From Streptomyces sp. BR123 (lineage in GTDB: Bacteria; Actinomycetota; Actinomycetes; Streptomycetales; Streptomycetaceae): a stretch of 32,559 nucleotides of DNA. Shown piece by piece: positions 6,573-16,162 of the stretch (the first letter of the stretch is position 1; every line of letters begins with the position of its first letter). The stretch spans positions 1 through 32,559 of the forward strand of contig NZ_JACBGN010000061.1 in NCBI RefSeq assembly GCF_013401435.1, given 5' to 3'. The position numbers and the translations under genes were made by a program. The notes under the pieces are model-generated. The model saw only the letters and a program-made list of their open reading frames with translations. It did no database searches and was not told the DNA's origin.

Positions 6573-6932
6573 GTGAATGCCTACGCGCCCATCCTCGTGC
6601 TCGGCGCCCTAGGCGCAGGGTTTGCGATCTTCTCCGTGGTCATGGCCACGCTGATCGGCCCGAAGCGGTACAACCGGGCGAAGCTCGAAGCGTACGAGTG
6701 CGGCATCGAGCCGACCCCCACGCCGGCCGGCGGCGGCCGCTTCCCCATCAAGTACTACCTGACGGCGATGCTCTTCATCGTCTTCGACATCGAAGTTGTC
6801 TTCCTCTACCCCTGGGCCGTCACCTTCGACGCCCTGGGGATCTTCGGGCTCGTCGAGATGCTGCTCTTCGTGCTCACCGTCTTCGTCGCCTACGCCTACG
6901 TCTGGCGCCGCGGCGGCCTGGAATGGGACTGA
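6573..6932 (+). CDS. nuoA: NADH-quinone oxidoreductase subunit A
   Basis: NuoA is a membrane-arm subunit of complex I at the junction with the peripheral arm, near the quinone channel. The 119-residue product is the standard length and has three hydrophobic segments. The conserved loop with YECG (Cys43) lies between helices one and two. The motif FDIEVVFLYPWA in helix two carries the conserved Asp and Glu. I chose the GTG at 6573 because AAGGAG lies eight bases upstream and the product then matches the family; an upstream in-frame start would add a basic extension of 18 residues. First gene of the nuo operon; nuoB starts 14 bases after its stop. Confidence 0.96.
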   Translation: MNAYAPILVLGALGAGFAIFSVVMATLIGPKRYNRAKLEAYECGIEPTPTPAGGGRFPIKYYLTAMLFIVFDIEVVFLYPWAVTFDALGIFGLVEMLLFVLTVFVAYAYVWRRGGLEWD

Positions 6933-6946
6933 GGGGCTGAATTCCC

Positions 6947-7501
6947 ATGGGACTGGAAGAAAAGCTGCCGAGCGGCTTCCTGCTGACCACCGTCGAACAG
7001 GCCGCGGGCTGGGTGCGCAAGGCCTCCGTCTTCCCCGCCACCTTCGGCCTGGCCTGCTGCGCCATCGAGATGATGACCACCGGTGCGGGCCGGTACGACC
7101 TGGCCCGCTTCGGCATGGAGGTCTTCCGCGGCTCCCCGCGCCAGGCCGACCTCATGATCGTGGCCGGCCGGGTCAGCCAGAAGATGGCGCCGGTACTGCG
7201 GCAGGTGTACGACCAGATGCCCGCTCCCAAATGGGTCATCTCCATGGGGGTTTGTGCATCTTCGGGCGGAATGTTCAACAACTACGCGATCGTCCAGGGC
7301 GTCGACCACATCGTCCCGGTGGACATCTACCTGCCCGGCTGCCCGCCCCGCCCCGAGATGCTGATGGACGCGATCCTCAAGCTCCACCGGAAGATCCAGA
7401 CCTCCAAGCTCGGGGTGAACCGGGAAGAGGCGGCCCGCGAGGCCGAGGCCGCAGCCCTCAAGGCGCTCCCCACCATCGAGATGAAGGGGCTGCTCCGGTG
7501 A
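6947..7501 (+). CDS. nuoB: NADH-quinone oxidoreductase subunit B
   Basis: NuoB (184 residues) carries Fe-S cluster N2, which passes electrons to menaquinone. The four N2 cysteines are visible: adjacent Cys37 and Cys38 in LACCAIEMM, Cys103 in MGVCASSGG and Cys132 in YLPGCPPRPE. The C-terminal tail of about 40 residues is Ala/Glu/Lys-rich. The stop overlaps the nuoC start (GTGA), which suggests translational coupling. Confidence 0.97.
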   Translation: MGLEEKLPSGFLLTTVEQAAGWVRKASVFPATFGLACCAIEMMTTGAGRYDLARFGMEVFRGSPRQADLMIVAGRVSQKMAPVLRQVYDQMPAPKWVISMGVCASSGGMFNNYAIVQGVDHIVPVDIYLPGCPPRPEMLMDAILKLHRKIQTSKLGVNREEAAREAEAAALKALPTIEMKGLLR

Positions 7502-8244
7502 GCGAGACCACCCCAGACCACGGCAGCGGCAACGGCGCCGGGACCGGCAACAACGTTCCCGCCCCCCGGGAGTCCGCCGGCGGCCCCGAGGTGATCGGCG
7601 TCCGCAAGGGCATGTTCGGCGCCCGGAACGGCGGCGACACCAGCGGCTACGGCGGCCTCGTCCGCACCGTCGCCCTGCCCGGCCCGAGCCACCGCCCGTA
7701 CGGCTCCTACTTCGACGAGGTCGCCGACGAACTCGAAGGGGCCCTGGAGGAGCAGGACCTGCTCCCCGCCCACGCCATCGAGAAGACGGTCGTCGACCGC
7801 GGCGAGCTCACCTTCCACATCGCCCGCGAGCACCTCGTCCGGGTGGCCTCCACCCTCCGCGACGACCCCGCCCTGCGCTTCGAACTGTGCACCGGCGTCA
7901 GCGGCGTCCACTACCCCGAGGACCGGGGCCGCGAACTGCACGCCGTCTACCACCTGCGTTCGATCACCCACGGCCGGACCGTGCGCCTGGAGGTGTCCGC
8001 CCCGGACGGCGACCCGCACGTCCCCTCGCTCGTCTCCGTCTACCCGACCAACGACTGGCACGAGCGCGAGACGTACGACTTCTTCGGCCTGGTCTTCGAC
8101 GGGCATCCGGCCCTCACGCGGATCATGATGCCGGACGACTGGCAGGGCTTCCCGCAGCGCAAGGACTACCCGCTCGGCGGCATCCCCGTCGAGTACAAGG
8201 GCGCCCAGATCCCGGCTCCCGACCAGCGGAGGTCGTACAGCTGA
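7498..8244 (+). CDS. nuoC: NADH-quinone oxidoreductase subunit C
   Basis: NuoC (248 residues) is the 30-kDa peripheral-arm subunit that packs against NuoD. The family signature is near the C-terminus: VSVYPTNDWHERETYDFFG followed by HPALTRIMMPDDW and a RKDYPLGG motif. The first 60 or so residues are Gly/Pro-rich and poorly conserved, as in other actinobacterial NuoC proteins. NuoC and NuoD are separate here, unlike the fused NuoCD of Escherichia coli. The GTG start overlaps the nuoB stop. The stop overlaps the nuoD start (TGATG). Confidence 0.96.
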   Translation: MSETTPDHGSGNGAGTGNNVPAPRESAGGPEVIGVRKGMFGARNGGDTSGYGGLVRTVALPGPSHRPYGSYFDEVADELEGALEEQDLLPAHAIEKTVVDRGELTFHIAREHLVRVASTLRDDPALRFELCTGVSGVHYPEDRGRELHAVYHLRSITHGRTVRLEVSAPDGDPHVPSLVSVYPTNDWHERETYDFFGLVFDGHPALTRIMMPDDWQGFPQRKDYPLGGIPVEYKGAQIPAPDQRRSYS

Positions 8245-9581
8245 TGTCCAACACCTCGAACCACGCCCACCCGTCGCCCGGCCGCGAAACCACCGAGGGC
8301 ACCGTCTACACGGTCACCGGCGGCGACTGGGACGAGATCGTCCAGTCGGCGGCCAAGGCGGACGACGAGCGCATCGTCGTCAACATGGGGCCCCAGCACC
8401 CGTCCACACACGGAGTGCTCCGCCTCATCCTGGAGATCGACGGCGAGACGGTCACCGAGGCCCGCTGCGGCATCGGCTACCTCCACACCGGCATCGAGAA
8501 GAACCTCGAATTCCGGAACTGGACGCAGGGCACCACCTTCGTCACGCGCATGGACTACCTCACGCCGTTCTTCAACGAGACGGCGTACTGCCTCGGCGTC
8601 GAGAAGCTCCTCGGCATCACCGACCAGATCCCCGACCGCGCCACCGTCATCCGCGTGCTGCTGATGGAGCTCAACCGGCTCTCCTCCCACCTGGTGTGCA
8701 TCGCCACCGGCGGCATGGAGCTCGGAGCCACCACGATCATGATCTACGGCTTCCGGGACCGCGAGCTGATCCTCGACATCTTCGAGCTGATCACCGGCCT
8801 GCGCATGAACCACGCGTTCGTCCGCCCCGGCGGCCTCGCCCAGGACCTGCCCCCGGGCGCCGTGGACCAGCTGCGCGACTTCCTCAAGACGATGAAGAGG
8901 AACCTGCCGGAGTACGACAAGCTCGCCACCGGCAACCCCATCTTCAAGGCCCGCATGCAGGACGTCGGCTACCTCGACCTCACCGGCTGCATGGCCCTCG
9001 GCGCCACCGGCCCGATCCTGCGCTCCGCCGGCCTGCCGCACGACCTGCGCAAGGCGGACCCGTACTGCGGCTACGAGACCTACGAGTTCGACGTGCCGAC
9101 CACCGAGACCTGCGACTCGTACGGGCGGTTCCTGATCCGCCTGGAGGAGATGCGCCAGTCCCTGCGGATCGTCGAGCAGTGCCTGGACCGGCTGGAGCCC
9201 GGCCCCGTGATGGTCGCCGACAAGAAGATCGCCTGGCCGGCGCAGCTCGCGATGGGCCCCGACGGGCTCGGCAACTCGCTCGACCACATCAAGAACATCA
9301 TGGGCACCTCCATGGAGGCCCTCATCCACCACTTCAAGCTGGTGACCGAAGGCTTCCGGGTGCCGGCCGGGCAGGCCTACGCGGCCGTCGAGTCCCCCAA
9401 GGGCGAACTCGGCGTCCACGTCGTCTCCGACGGCGGCACCCGCCCCTACCGGGTCCACTTCCGCGACCCGTCCTTCACCAACCTGCAGGCCATGGCCGCG
9501 ATGTGCGAGGGCGGCCAGGTCGCCGACGTCATCGTCGCCGTCGCCTCCATCGACCCCGTGATGGGAGGCGTCGACCGATGA
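8244..9581 (+). CDS. nuoD: NADH-quinone oxidoreductase subunit D
   Basis: NuoD (445 residues) is the 49-kDa subunit related to the large subunit of NiFe hydrogenases. Together with NuoB it forms the quinone site. The loop NMGPQHPSTHG is at residues 47-57. His56 in it and Tyr105 in RMDYL correspond to the residues that hold the quinone head group in other complex I structures. Other family motifs are GYLHTGIEKN and, near the C-terminus, the DPSFTNL region and DPVMGGVDR. The hydrogenase metal-binding cysteines are absent, as expected. The stop overlaps nuoE by ATGA. Confidence 0.97.
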   Translation: MSNTSNHAHPSPGRETTEGTVYTVTGGDWDEIVQSAAKADDERIVVNMGPQHPSTHGVLRLILEIDGETVTEARCGIGYLHTGIEKNLEFRNWTQGTTFVTRMDYLTPFFNETAYCLGVEKLLGITDQIPDRATVIRVLLMELNRLSSHLVCIATGGMELGATTIMIYGFRDRELILDIFELITGLRMNHAFVRPGGLAQDLPPGAVDQLRDFLKTMKRNLPEYDKLATGNPIFKARMQDVGYLDLTGCMALGATGPILRSAGLPHDLRKADPYCGYETYEFDVPTTETCDSYGRFLIRLEEMRQSLRIVEQCLDRLEPGPVMVADKKIAWPAQLAMGPDGLGNSLDHIKNIMGTSMEALIHHFKLVTEGFRVPAGQAYAAVESPKGELGVHVVSDGGTRPYRVHFRDPSFTNLQAMAAMCEGGQVADVIVAVASIDPVMGGVDR

Positions 9582-10336
9582 CAGCCAACCCCGCCCGTCG
9601 AGAGGTGAGCCTGGGCATGCCCGGTCTGCCCGCCCCCGACTACCCGGCGGAGGTCCGCGCGCGGCTGGCGGCGGACGCTGCGGACGTCATCGCCCGCTAC
9701 CCCGACAGCCGCTCCGCCCTCCTGCCGCTGCTGCACCTCACCCAGTCGGAGGAGGGCCACGTCTCGCCCACCGGCATCCGCTTCTGCGCCGAGACGCTCG
9801 GACTGACCACCGCCGAGGTCACCGCGGTCGCCACCTTCTACACGATGTACCGGCGCCGGCCCTCCGGCGACTACCAGGTCGGTGTCTGCACCAACACGCT
9901 GTGCGCCGTCATGGGCGGCGACGCCATCTTCGAGGAACTCAAGGAGCACCTCGGGGTCGGCAACAACGAGACCACAGCCGACGGCAAGGTCACCCTCGAA
10001 CACATCGAGTGCAACGCGGCCTGCGACTACGCCCCCGTCGTGATGGTCAACTGGGAGTTCTTCGACAACCAGACCCCCGAGTCCGCCAAGGCCCTCGTCG
10101 ACGACCTCCGCGCCGGCCGCCCCGTCGAACCGACCCGGGGCGCGCCCCTGTGCACGTACAAGGAGACCGCCCGGATCCTGGCCGGCTTCCCCGACGAGCG
10201 GCCCGGCGCCGTCGAGGCGAGCGGCGGCGCCGGACCCGCCTCCCTGACCGGGCTGCGCATCGCCCGCGGTGAGACCCCGCACCACGGCAAGGTCGTGCAC
10301 CCGCGCGGCGAGGCAACCGGCGAGGAGGGGGAGTGA
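9578..10336 (+). CDS. nuoE: NADH-quinone oxidoreductase subunit E
   Basis: NuoE (252 residues) is the thioredoxin-fold 24-kDa subunit of the NADH dehydrogenase module and holds the [2Fe-2S] cluster N1a. The ligands are Cys104 and Cys109 in GVCTNTLC and Cys145 and Cys149 in ECNAAC. An N-terminal helical bundle contains TAVATFYTMY. The C-terminal 80 or so residues (Pro/Gly/Ala-rich with TYKETARILAGFPDERPGA) extend beyond the Escherichia coli protein of about 166 residues, as in other actinobacteria. The start overlaps nuoD and the stop overlaps nuoF. Confidence 0.96.
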   Translation: MTANPARREVSLGMPGLPAPDYPAEVRARLAADAADVIARYPDSRSALLPLLHLTQSEEGHVSPTGIRFCAETLGLTTAEVTAVATFYTMYRRRPSGDYQVGVCTNTLCAVMGGDAIFEELKEHLGVGNNETTADGKVTLEHIECNAACDYAPVVMVNWEFFDNQTPESAKALVDDLRAGRPVEPTRGAPLCTYKETARILAGFPDERPGAVEASGGAGPASLTGLRIARGETPHHGKVVHPRGEATGEEGE

Positions 10337-11685
10337 TGACGGTGACCACTGCCATGCACGAGAACGGCACCAGCCCGGAGAAGCTGCTGGCCCCCGTCCT
10401 GTCGGCGTTCTGGGACGAACCCCGGTCGTGGACGCTGGAGACCTACCGGCGCCACGGAGGCTACGAGGGGCTCCGCAAGGCGTTGGAGATGACGCCCGAC
10501 GAAGTGATCGCGTACGTGAAGGACTCCGGTCTGCGCGGACGCGGCGGCGCGGGCTTCCCCACCGGGATGAAGTGGCAGTTCATCCCGCAGGGCGACGGGA
10601 AGCCGCACTACCTCGTCGTGAACGCGGACGAGTCGGAGCCGGGAACCTGCAAGGACATCCCCCTTCTCTTCGCCAACCCGCACTCCCTCATCGAGGGAAT
10701 GGTCATCGCCTGCTACGCGATCCGGTCGGAGCACGCCTTCATCTACCTGCGCGGCGAGGTCGTGCCGGTCCTGCGGCGCCTGCACGAGGCGGTGCGCGAG
10801 GCGTACGAGGCCGGCTACCTCGGCGAAGACATCCTCGGGAGCGGGATGAAGCTCGACATCACCGTGCACGCGGGAGCGGGCGCGTACATCTGCGGCGAGG
10901 AGACGGCCCTCCTCGACTCCCTCGAAGGCCGGCGCGGCCAGCCCCGGCTGCGTCCCCCCTTCCCTGCCGTCGAGGGGCTCTACGCCTGCCCCACTGTCGT
11001 CAACAACGTCGAGTCCATCGCATCGGTTCCCGCGATCCTCGCCAAGGGCAAGGACTGGTTCAAGGCGATGGGGACCGAGAAGTCCCCCGGCTTCACCCTG
11101 TACTCGCTCTCCGGGCACGTCGCCGCCCCCGGCCAGTACGAGGCCCCGCTCGGCATCACCCTGCGCCAGCTCCTCGACATGAGCGGCGGGATGCGCCCCG
11201 GCCACCGGCTGAAGTTCTGGACCCCCGGCGGCTCCTCCACCCCCATGTTCACCGACGAGCACCTGGACGTGCCCCTCGACTACGAGGGCGTCGGCGCGGC
11301 CGGGTCGATGCTCGGCACCAAGGCGCTGCAGTGCTTCGACGAGACGACCTGCGTCGTGCGCGCCGTGACCCGGTGGACCGAGTTCTACGCCCACGAGTCC
11401 TGCGGCAAGTGCACCCCCTGCCGCGAGGGCACGTACTGGCTGGTCCAGCTGCTGCGCGACATCGAGGCCGGCGAGGGCGCCATGTCCGACCTCGACAAGC
11501 TGAACGACATCGCCGACAACATCAACGGCAAGTCGTTCTGCGCCCTCGGTGACGGCGCCGCCAGCCCGATCTTCTCCTCGCTGAAGTACTTCCGCGAGGA
11601 GTACGAGCAGCACATCACGGGCAAGGGCTGCCCCTTCGACCCCAGGAAGTCGACCCTCTGGGCCGACAGGGAGGTGAACGCATGA
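10336..11685 (+). CDS. nuoF: NADH-quinone oxidoreductase subunit F
   Basis: NuoF binds NADH and FMN and carries cluster N3, the entry point for electrons. The NADH/FMN glycine-rich motif GLRGRGGAGFPTGMKW is at residues 65-80. FMN-binding NADESEPGTCKD is at 97-107, and GAGAYICGEETALL at 180-193. N3 ligands are Cys356, Cys359, Cys362 (ESCGKCTPCREG) and Cys402. I prefer the ATG at 10336 (449 residues), which lies seven bases after GAGGAGG. A GTG at 10333, one codon earlier, is possible. The stop overlaps the nuoG start by ATGA. Confidence 0.97.
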   Translation: MTVTTAMHENGTSPEKLLAPVLSAFWDEPRSWTLETYRRHGGYEGLRKALEMTPDEVIAYVKDSGLRGRGGAGFPTGMKWQFIPQGDGKPHYLVVNADESEPGTCKDIPLLFANPHSLIEGMVIACYAIRSEHAFIYLRGEVVPVLRRLHEAVREAYEAGYLGEDILGSGMKLDITVHAGAGAYICGEETALLDSLEGRRGQPRLRPPFPAVEGLYACPTVVNNVESIASVPAILAKGKDWFKAMGTEKSPGFTLYSLSGHVAAPGQYEAPLGITLRQLLDMSGGMRPGHRLKFWTPGGSSTPMFTDEHLDVPLDYEGVGAAGSMLGTKALQCFDETTCVVRAVTRWTEFYAHESCGKCTPCREGTYWLVQLLRDIEAGEGAMSDLDKLNDIADNINGKSFCALGDGAASPIFSSLKYFREEYEQHITGKGCPFDPRKSTLWADREVNA

Positions 11686-14189
11686 CCGTCGCCACGAACG
11701 CCCCCGCCGGTGGCGGGGCGGCCGCGGTGCCGCCGGAGGACACGGTCTCCCTCACCATCGACGGCATCGAACTGTCGGTGCCCAAGGGAACCCTGGTCAT
11801 CCGGGCCGCCGAGCAGATCGGCATCGAGATCCCCCGGTTCTGCGACCACCCCCTCCTCGACCCGGTCGGCGCCTGCCGGCAGTGCATCGTCGAGGTCGAG
11901 GGCCAGCGCAAGCCGATGGCCTCCTGCACCATCACCTGCACCGACGGCATGGTCGTCCGGACGCAGCTGACCTCGCCGGTCGCCGAGAAGGCCCAGCGCG
12001 GGGTGATGGAGCTGCTGCTCATCAACCACCCGCTGGACTGCCCGGTCTGCGACAAGGGCGGCGAGTGCCCGCTGCAGAACCAGGCGATGTCGCACGGCAA
12101 CGCCGACTCCCGCTTCGAGGGGAAGAAGCGCACCTACGAGAAGCCGGTCCCGATCTCCACACAGGTGCTGCTGGACCGCGAGCGGTGCGTGCTGTGCGCC
12201 CGCTGCACCCGCTTCTCCAACCAGGTCGCCGGCGACCCGATGATCGAACTGCTGGAACGCGGCGCGCTGCAGCAGGTCGGCACCGGCGAGGGCGACCCCT
12301 TCGAGTCGTACTTCTCCGGCAACACCATCCAGATCTGCCCGGTCGGCGCCCTCACCTCGGCCGCGTACCGGTTCCGCTCCCGCCCCTTCGACCTCGTCTC
12401 CTCCCCGAGCGTGTGCGAGCACTGCGCGGGCGGCTGCGCGACCCGGACCGACCACCGGCGCGGCAAGGTACTGCGCCGGATGGCCGCCGAGGACCCCGAG
12501 GTCAACGAGGAGTGGATCTGCGACAAGGGCCGGTTCGCGTTCCGCTACGCGCAGCGCCCGGACCGGCTGACCACCCCGCTGGTCCGCAATGCCGCGGGCG
12601 TCCTGGAGCCGGCGAGCTGGCCCGAGGCGCTCCGGGCCGCGGCCGACGGGCTCGCCGCCGCGCGCGGCCGGGCCGGCGTGCTGACCGGCGGGCGGCTCAC
12701 CGTCGAGGACGCCTACGCGTACGCCAAGTTCGCGCGGGTGGTCCTGGACACCAACGACATCGACTTCCGGGCCCGCGTGCACAGCGCGGAGGAGGCCGAG
12801 TTCCTGGCCTCCGAGGTCGCCGGGTACGGGGTCGACCTGCGCGGGCCGTGGCTGTCGTACAAGGAGCTGGAGGCCGCGCCGGCCGTGCTCCTCGTCGGCA
12901 TCGAGGCGGAGGAGGAGGCCCCGGGCGTCTTCCTGCGGCTGCGCAAGGCGGCCCGCAAGCGGAAGCAGCGGACCTTCGCCCTCGCCCCCTTCGCCACCCG
13001 CGGCCTCGTCAAGGCGGGCGGCACGCTGCTGGCCGCGGCCCCCGGCACCGAGCCCGAATGGCTCGACGCGCTGGCCTCCCGCACCGGCCTGCAGGCGGGC
13101 GGCGCCGAGGCCGCCGACGCGCTGCGCCGCCCCGGCGCCGTCATCGTCGTCGGCGAGCGGCTCGCCGCCGTGCCGGGCGCGCTGACCGCGGCCGTGCGGG
13201 CGGCGGGCGCGACCGGAGCCACCCTGGTGTGGATCCCGCGCAGGGCCGGCGAGCGGGCCGCCATCGAGGCCGGCGCACTGCCGTCCCTGCTGCCCGGCGG
13301 CCGCCCGGCCACCGACCCGCGGGCCCGCGACGAGGTCGCCGCCGCCTGGGGGCTGGACGAGATCCCGCACCGGTACGGCCGCGACACCGGGCAGATCGTC
13401 GAGGCCGCCGCCACCGGCGAACTGTCCGCCCTGCTGGTGGCGGGCGTCGAGGTCACCGACCTGCCGGACCCGCAGCGGGCCCGGACCGCCCTGAAGGAGG
13501 CCTTCACGGTCTCCCTGGAGCTGCGGCCCTGCGAGGTCACCGACCTCGCCGACGTGGTCTTCCCCGTGGCGGCCGTCGCCGAGAAGGCCGGCGCGTATCT
13601 CAACTGGGAGGGCCGGGTCCGGCCGTTCGAGGCCGCACTCAAGCCCGACCAGATGACCCGCCCGCTCCCCCCCGCCGACGCCCGCGTGCTGCACATGCTG
13701 GCCGACGCCGCCGACCGGCCGCTCGCCCTGCCCGACCTGCACGCCGTACGCCGCGAACTGGACCGGCTCGGCCCGTGGGAGGGCGCACTCGCCCCCGACG
13801 TCTCCGCCCGCACCGAGCCGCTGCCCCGTCCCGGCGCCGGCGAGGCCGTCCTCGCCGGGCACAGGCTGCTCCTCGACCGGGGCCTGCTCCAGGAGGGCGA
13901 CGAGGCCCTGGCGGGCACCCGGCACGAGGCCGCCGCCCGGCTGTCGGCCGCCACGGCCGCCGAGACCGGCGTCAAGGACGGCGACGTCCTCGCGGTGACC
14001 GGCCCGTCCGGCACCGTGGAACTCCCGCTGCGGATCACCGGGATGCCCGACCGGGTGGTCTGGCTCCCGCTGAACTCCACCGGCTCGGGCGTGTACGCCG
14101 ACACCGGCGCCCTGCCGGGCGCCCTCGTACGGATCGGCCCGGCGACCCCGGCCGGCGCAGGCGGCACCACTGCGGAGGTGGACGCGTGA
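11682..14189 (+). CDS. nuoG: NADH-quinone oxidoreductase subunit G
   Basis: NuoG (835 residues) is the largest peripheral-arm subunit. The N-terminal ferredoxin domain has [2Fe-2S] ligands Cys54, Cys65, Cys68 and Cys82. Cluster N5 is His116, Cys120, Cys123, Cys129. Cluster N4 is Cys169, Cys172, Cys175 and Cys219. A fourth site, Cys245, Cys248, Cys252 and Cys280, is the off-pathway N7 cluster found in only some bacterial complex I enzymes. The rest is a molybdopterin-oxidoreductase-like domain, degenerate and Ala-rich here, with no evidence that it binds a cofactor. The ATGA overlap with nuoF and GTGA overlap with nuoH indicate coupling. Confidence 0.97.
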   Translation: MTVATNAPAGGGAAAVPPEDTVSLTIDGIELSVPKGTLVIRAAEQIGIEIPRFCDHPLLDPVGACRQCIVEVEGQRKPMASCTITCTDGMVVRTQLTSPVAEKAQRGVMELLLINHPLDCPVCDKGGECPLQNQAMSHGNADSRFEGKKRTYEKPVPISTQVLLDRERCVLCARCTRFSNQVAGDPMIELLERGALQQVGTGEGDPFESYFSGNTIQICPVGALTSAAYRFRSRPFDLVSSPSVCEHCAGGCATRTDHRRGKVLRRMAAEDPEVNEEWICDKGRFAFRYAQRPDRLTTPLVRNAAGVLEPASWPEALRAAADGLAAARGRAGVLTGGRLTVEDAYAYAKFARVVLDTNDIDFRARVHSAEEAEFLASEVAGYGVDLRGPWLSYKELEAAPAVLLVGIEAEEEAPGVFLRLRKAARKRKQRTFALAPFATRGLVKAGGTLLAAAPGTEPEWLDALASRTGLQAGGAEAADALRRPGAVIVVGERLAAVPGALTAAVRAAGATGATLVWIPRRAGERAAIEAGALPSLLPGGRPATDPRARDEVAAAWGLDEIPHRYGRDTGQIVEAAATGELSALLVAGVEVTDLPDPQRARTALKEAFTVSLELRPCEVTDLADVVFPVAAVAEKAGAYLNWEGRVRPFEAALKPDQMTRPLPPADARVLHMLADAADRPLALPDLHAVRRELDRLGPWEGALAPDVSARTEPLPRPGAGEAVLAGHRLLLDRGLLQEGDEALAGTRHEAAARLSAATAAETGVKDGDVLAVTGPSGTVELPLRITGMPDRVVWLPLNSTGSGVYADTGALPGALVRIGPATPAGAGGTTAEVDA

Positions 14190-15544
14190 ACGCGGTACAG
14201 CTCGCTGCCGAGGACCTGTCCCTGTTCGGCCGGGACCCCTGGTGGCTCGTCGTCCTCAAGGCGGTGTTCTGCTTCGCCTTCCTGATGGTGACCGTGCTCT
14301 TCTCCATCGTGTGGGAGCGCAAGGTCGTCGCCTGGATGCAGCTGCGCATCGGCCCCAACCGGCACGGCCCCTGGGGCATGCTCCAGTCGCTGGCCGACGG
14401 CGTGAAGCTGATGCTCAAGGAAGACATCATCGTCAAGCGCGCCGACAAGGTCGTCTACGTCCTGGCGCCGATCGTCGCGGCCATCCCGGCGTTCATGGCG
14501 ATCGCGGTGATCCCCTTCGGGCCGCCCGGTGACGAGATCTCGATCTTCGGGGTGCGCACCACGATGCAGCTCACCGACCTGCCCATCGCGATGCTCTACA
14601 TCCTCGCGGTGGCCTCGGTCGGCATCTACGGCATCGTGCTCGCCGGCTGGTCCTCGGGATCCACGTACCCGCTGCTCGGGGGCCTGCGCTCCTGCGCCCA
14701 GATGATCAGCTACGAGATCGCGATGGGCGCGGCCTTCGCCTCCGTCTTCCTCTACTCCGGGTCGATGTCGACGTCGGCGATCGTGGAGGCGCAGGCGGAC
14801 CGCTGGTTCATCGTGCTGCTGCCGGTGTCGTTCATCATCTACGTCGTCACGATGGTCGGCGAGACGAACCGCGCCCCGTTCGACATGCCGGAGTCCGAGG
14901 GCGACCTCGTCGGCGGCTTCAACACCGAGTACTCGTCGATCAAGTTCGCGATGTTCATGCTGGCCGAGTACGTGAACATGGTCACCGTCTCGGCGGTCTC
15001 GGTCACCCTGTTCCTCGGCGGCTGGCGGGCCCCGTACCCGATCAGCAGCTTCTGGGAGGGCGCCAACCACGGCTGGTGGCCGCTGCTCTGGTTCGTCGTC
15101 AAGGTACAGCTGCTGCTGTTCTTCTTCATCTGGCTGCGCGGCACCCTGCCCCGCGTCCGCTACGACCAGCTGATGAAGCTCGGCTGGAAGGTCCTGATCC
15201 CGGTATCCGTCCTGTGGCTGATGCTGGTGGCCACCGTCCGGGCGCTGCGCAACGAGGCCTACGACTTCGCGCAGATCGTCCTGTACGTCGGCGGCGCGGT
15301 CGTCGCGATCCTGCTGCTGTCCTTCGTCGCCGACGTGCTGCGCGACCGCAAGGAGAAGGCCGAGGACCGGCGGTCCGGCGCGGCCGCCGCGGAGGAGCCC
15401 TTCGACCCGCTCGCGGGCGGCTTCCCCGTACCCCCCAAGCCCGGCCAGCAGCCGGCACCCGTACCGCGCAGGCGGCCCCGACAGGAGCGGGAGCTGATTT
15501 CCAGTGGCGGGACGAACACCGACAGTGACCGAGAGGAGGGTTGA
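14186..15544 (+). CDS. nuoH: NADH-quinone oxidoreductase subunit H
   Basis: NuoH (452 residues) is the membrane subunit that forms the mouth of the quinone chamber. It has about eight hydrophobic helices. The conserved ERKVVAWMQLRIGPNRHGP segment follows helix one. The acidic loop GETNRAPFDMPESEGDLVGG is also present, and its charged residues couple quinone reduction to proton pumping. After the last helix a hydrophilic Pro/Arg/Glu-rich tail of roughly 100 residues extends beyond the Escherichia coli protein of about 325, as commonly seen in actinobacteria. The GTG start overlaps the nuoG stop. nuoI follows three bases after the stop, with its ribosome site GAGGAGG inside the nuoH tail. Confidence 0.97.
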   Translation: MNAVQLAAEDLSLFGRDPWWLVVLKAVFCFAFLMVTVLFSIVWERKVVAWMQLRIGPNRHGPWGMLQSLADGVKLMLKEDIIVKRADKVVYVLAPIVAAIPAFMAIAVIPFGPPGDEISIFGVRTTMQLTDLPIAMLYILAVASVGIYGIVLAGWSSGSTYPLLGGLRSCAQMISYEIAMGAAFASVFLYSGSMSTSAIVEAQADRWFIVLLPVSFIIYVVTMVGETNRAPFDMPESEGDLVGGFNTEYSSIKFAMFMLAEYVNMVTVSAVSVTLFLGGWRAPYPISSFWEGANHGWWPLLWFVVKVQLLLFFFIWLRGTLPRVRYDQLMKLGWKVLIPVSVLWLMLVATVRALRNEAYDFAQIVLYVGGAVVAILLLSFVADVLRDRKEKAEDRRSGAAAAEEPFDPLAGGFPVPPKPGQQPAPVPRRRPRQERELISSGGTNTDSDREEG

Positions 15545-15547
15545 GGG

Positions 15548-16162
15548 ATGTCTGACGAGAAGTGGCAGAACCCGGTGGCCGGCTTCGGCGTGACCTTCAA
15601 GGCCATGTTCAAGAAGCGCCTCACCGAGCAGTACCCGGAGCAGCAGAAGACCACCGCCCCGCGCTTCCACGGACGGCACCAGCTGAACCGGCACCCGGAC
15701 GGTCTGGAGAAGTGCATCGGTTGCGAGCTGTGCGCCTGGGCCTGTCCCGCGGACGCCATCTACGTGGAGGGTGCGGACAACACCGAGGAGGAGCGCTACT
15801 CCCCGGGCGAGCGGTACGGCCGCGTCTACCAGATCAACTACGCCCGCTGCATCCTGTGCGGGCTGTGCATCGAGGCATGCCCGACGCGGGCGCTGACGAT
15901 GACGAACGAGTTCGAACTGGCCGACGCCAGCCGCGAGTCGCTGATCTACACCAAGGAGCAACTGCTGGCGGGGCTGACCGAGGGCATGGTCGAGGCGCCG
16001 CACGCGATGTACCCGGGGACGGACGAGCAGGACTACTACCGCGGCCTGGTGACGGGGGCGGCGCCCGGTACGGAGCGCCAGGCGGCCGTGTCCAAGGGCG
16101 AGGTCCCGAAGGAGAAGGCCGGGCACGGTGGCGGCGGGCCGGCCGAGGGGGTGGGGGCGTGA
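15548..16162 (+). CDS. nuoI: NADH-quinone oxidoreductase subunit I
   Basis: NuoI (204 residues) carries the two [4Fe-4S] clusters N6a and N6b that bridge the NADH module to N2. The two ferredoxin motifs are complete: CIGCELCAWACP (Cys56, 59, 62, 66) and CILCGLCIEACP (Cys101, 104, 107, 111). An amphipathic N-terminal helix probably lies on the membrane. The C-terminal 40 residues are Gly/Lys/Glu-rich and poorly conserved. The stop overlaps the nuoJ GTG. Confidence 0.97.
   Translation: MSDEKWQNPVAGFGVTFKAMFKKRLTEQYPEQQKTTAPRFHGRHQLNRHPDGLEKCIGCELCAWACPADAIYVEGADNTEEERYSPGERYGRVYQINYARCILCGLCIEACPTRALTMTNEFELADASRESLIYTKEQLLAGLTEGMVEAPHAMYPGTDEQDYYRGLVTGAAPGTERQAAVSKGEVPKEKAGHGGGGPAEGVGA

Noticed and set aside
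11882..15544. 1220-codon plus-strand frame containing NuoH fused to an Arg-rich N-terminal part
   Set aside because: The first two thirds are an out-of-frame reading of nuoG. NuoH starts at the GTG at 14186, overlapping the nuoG stop.
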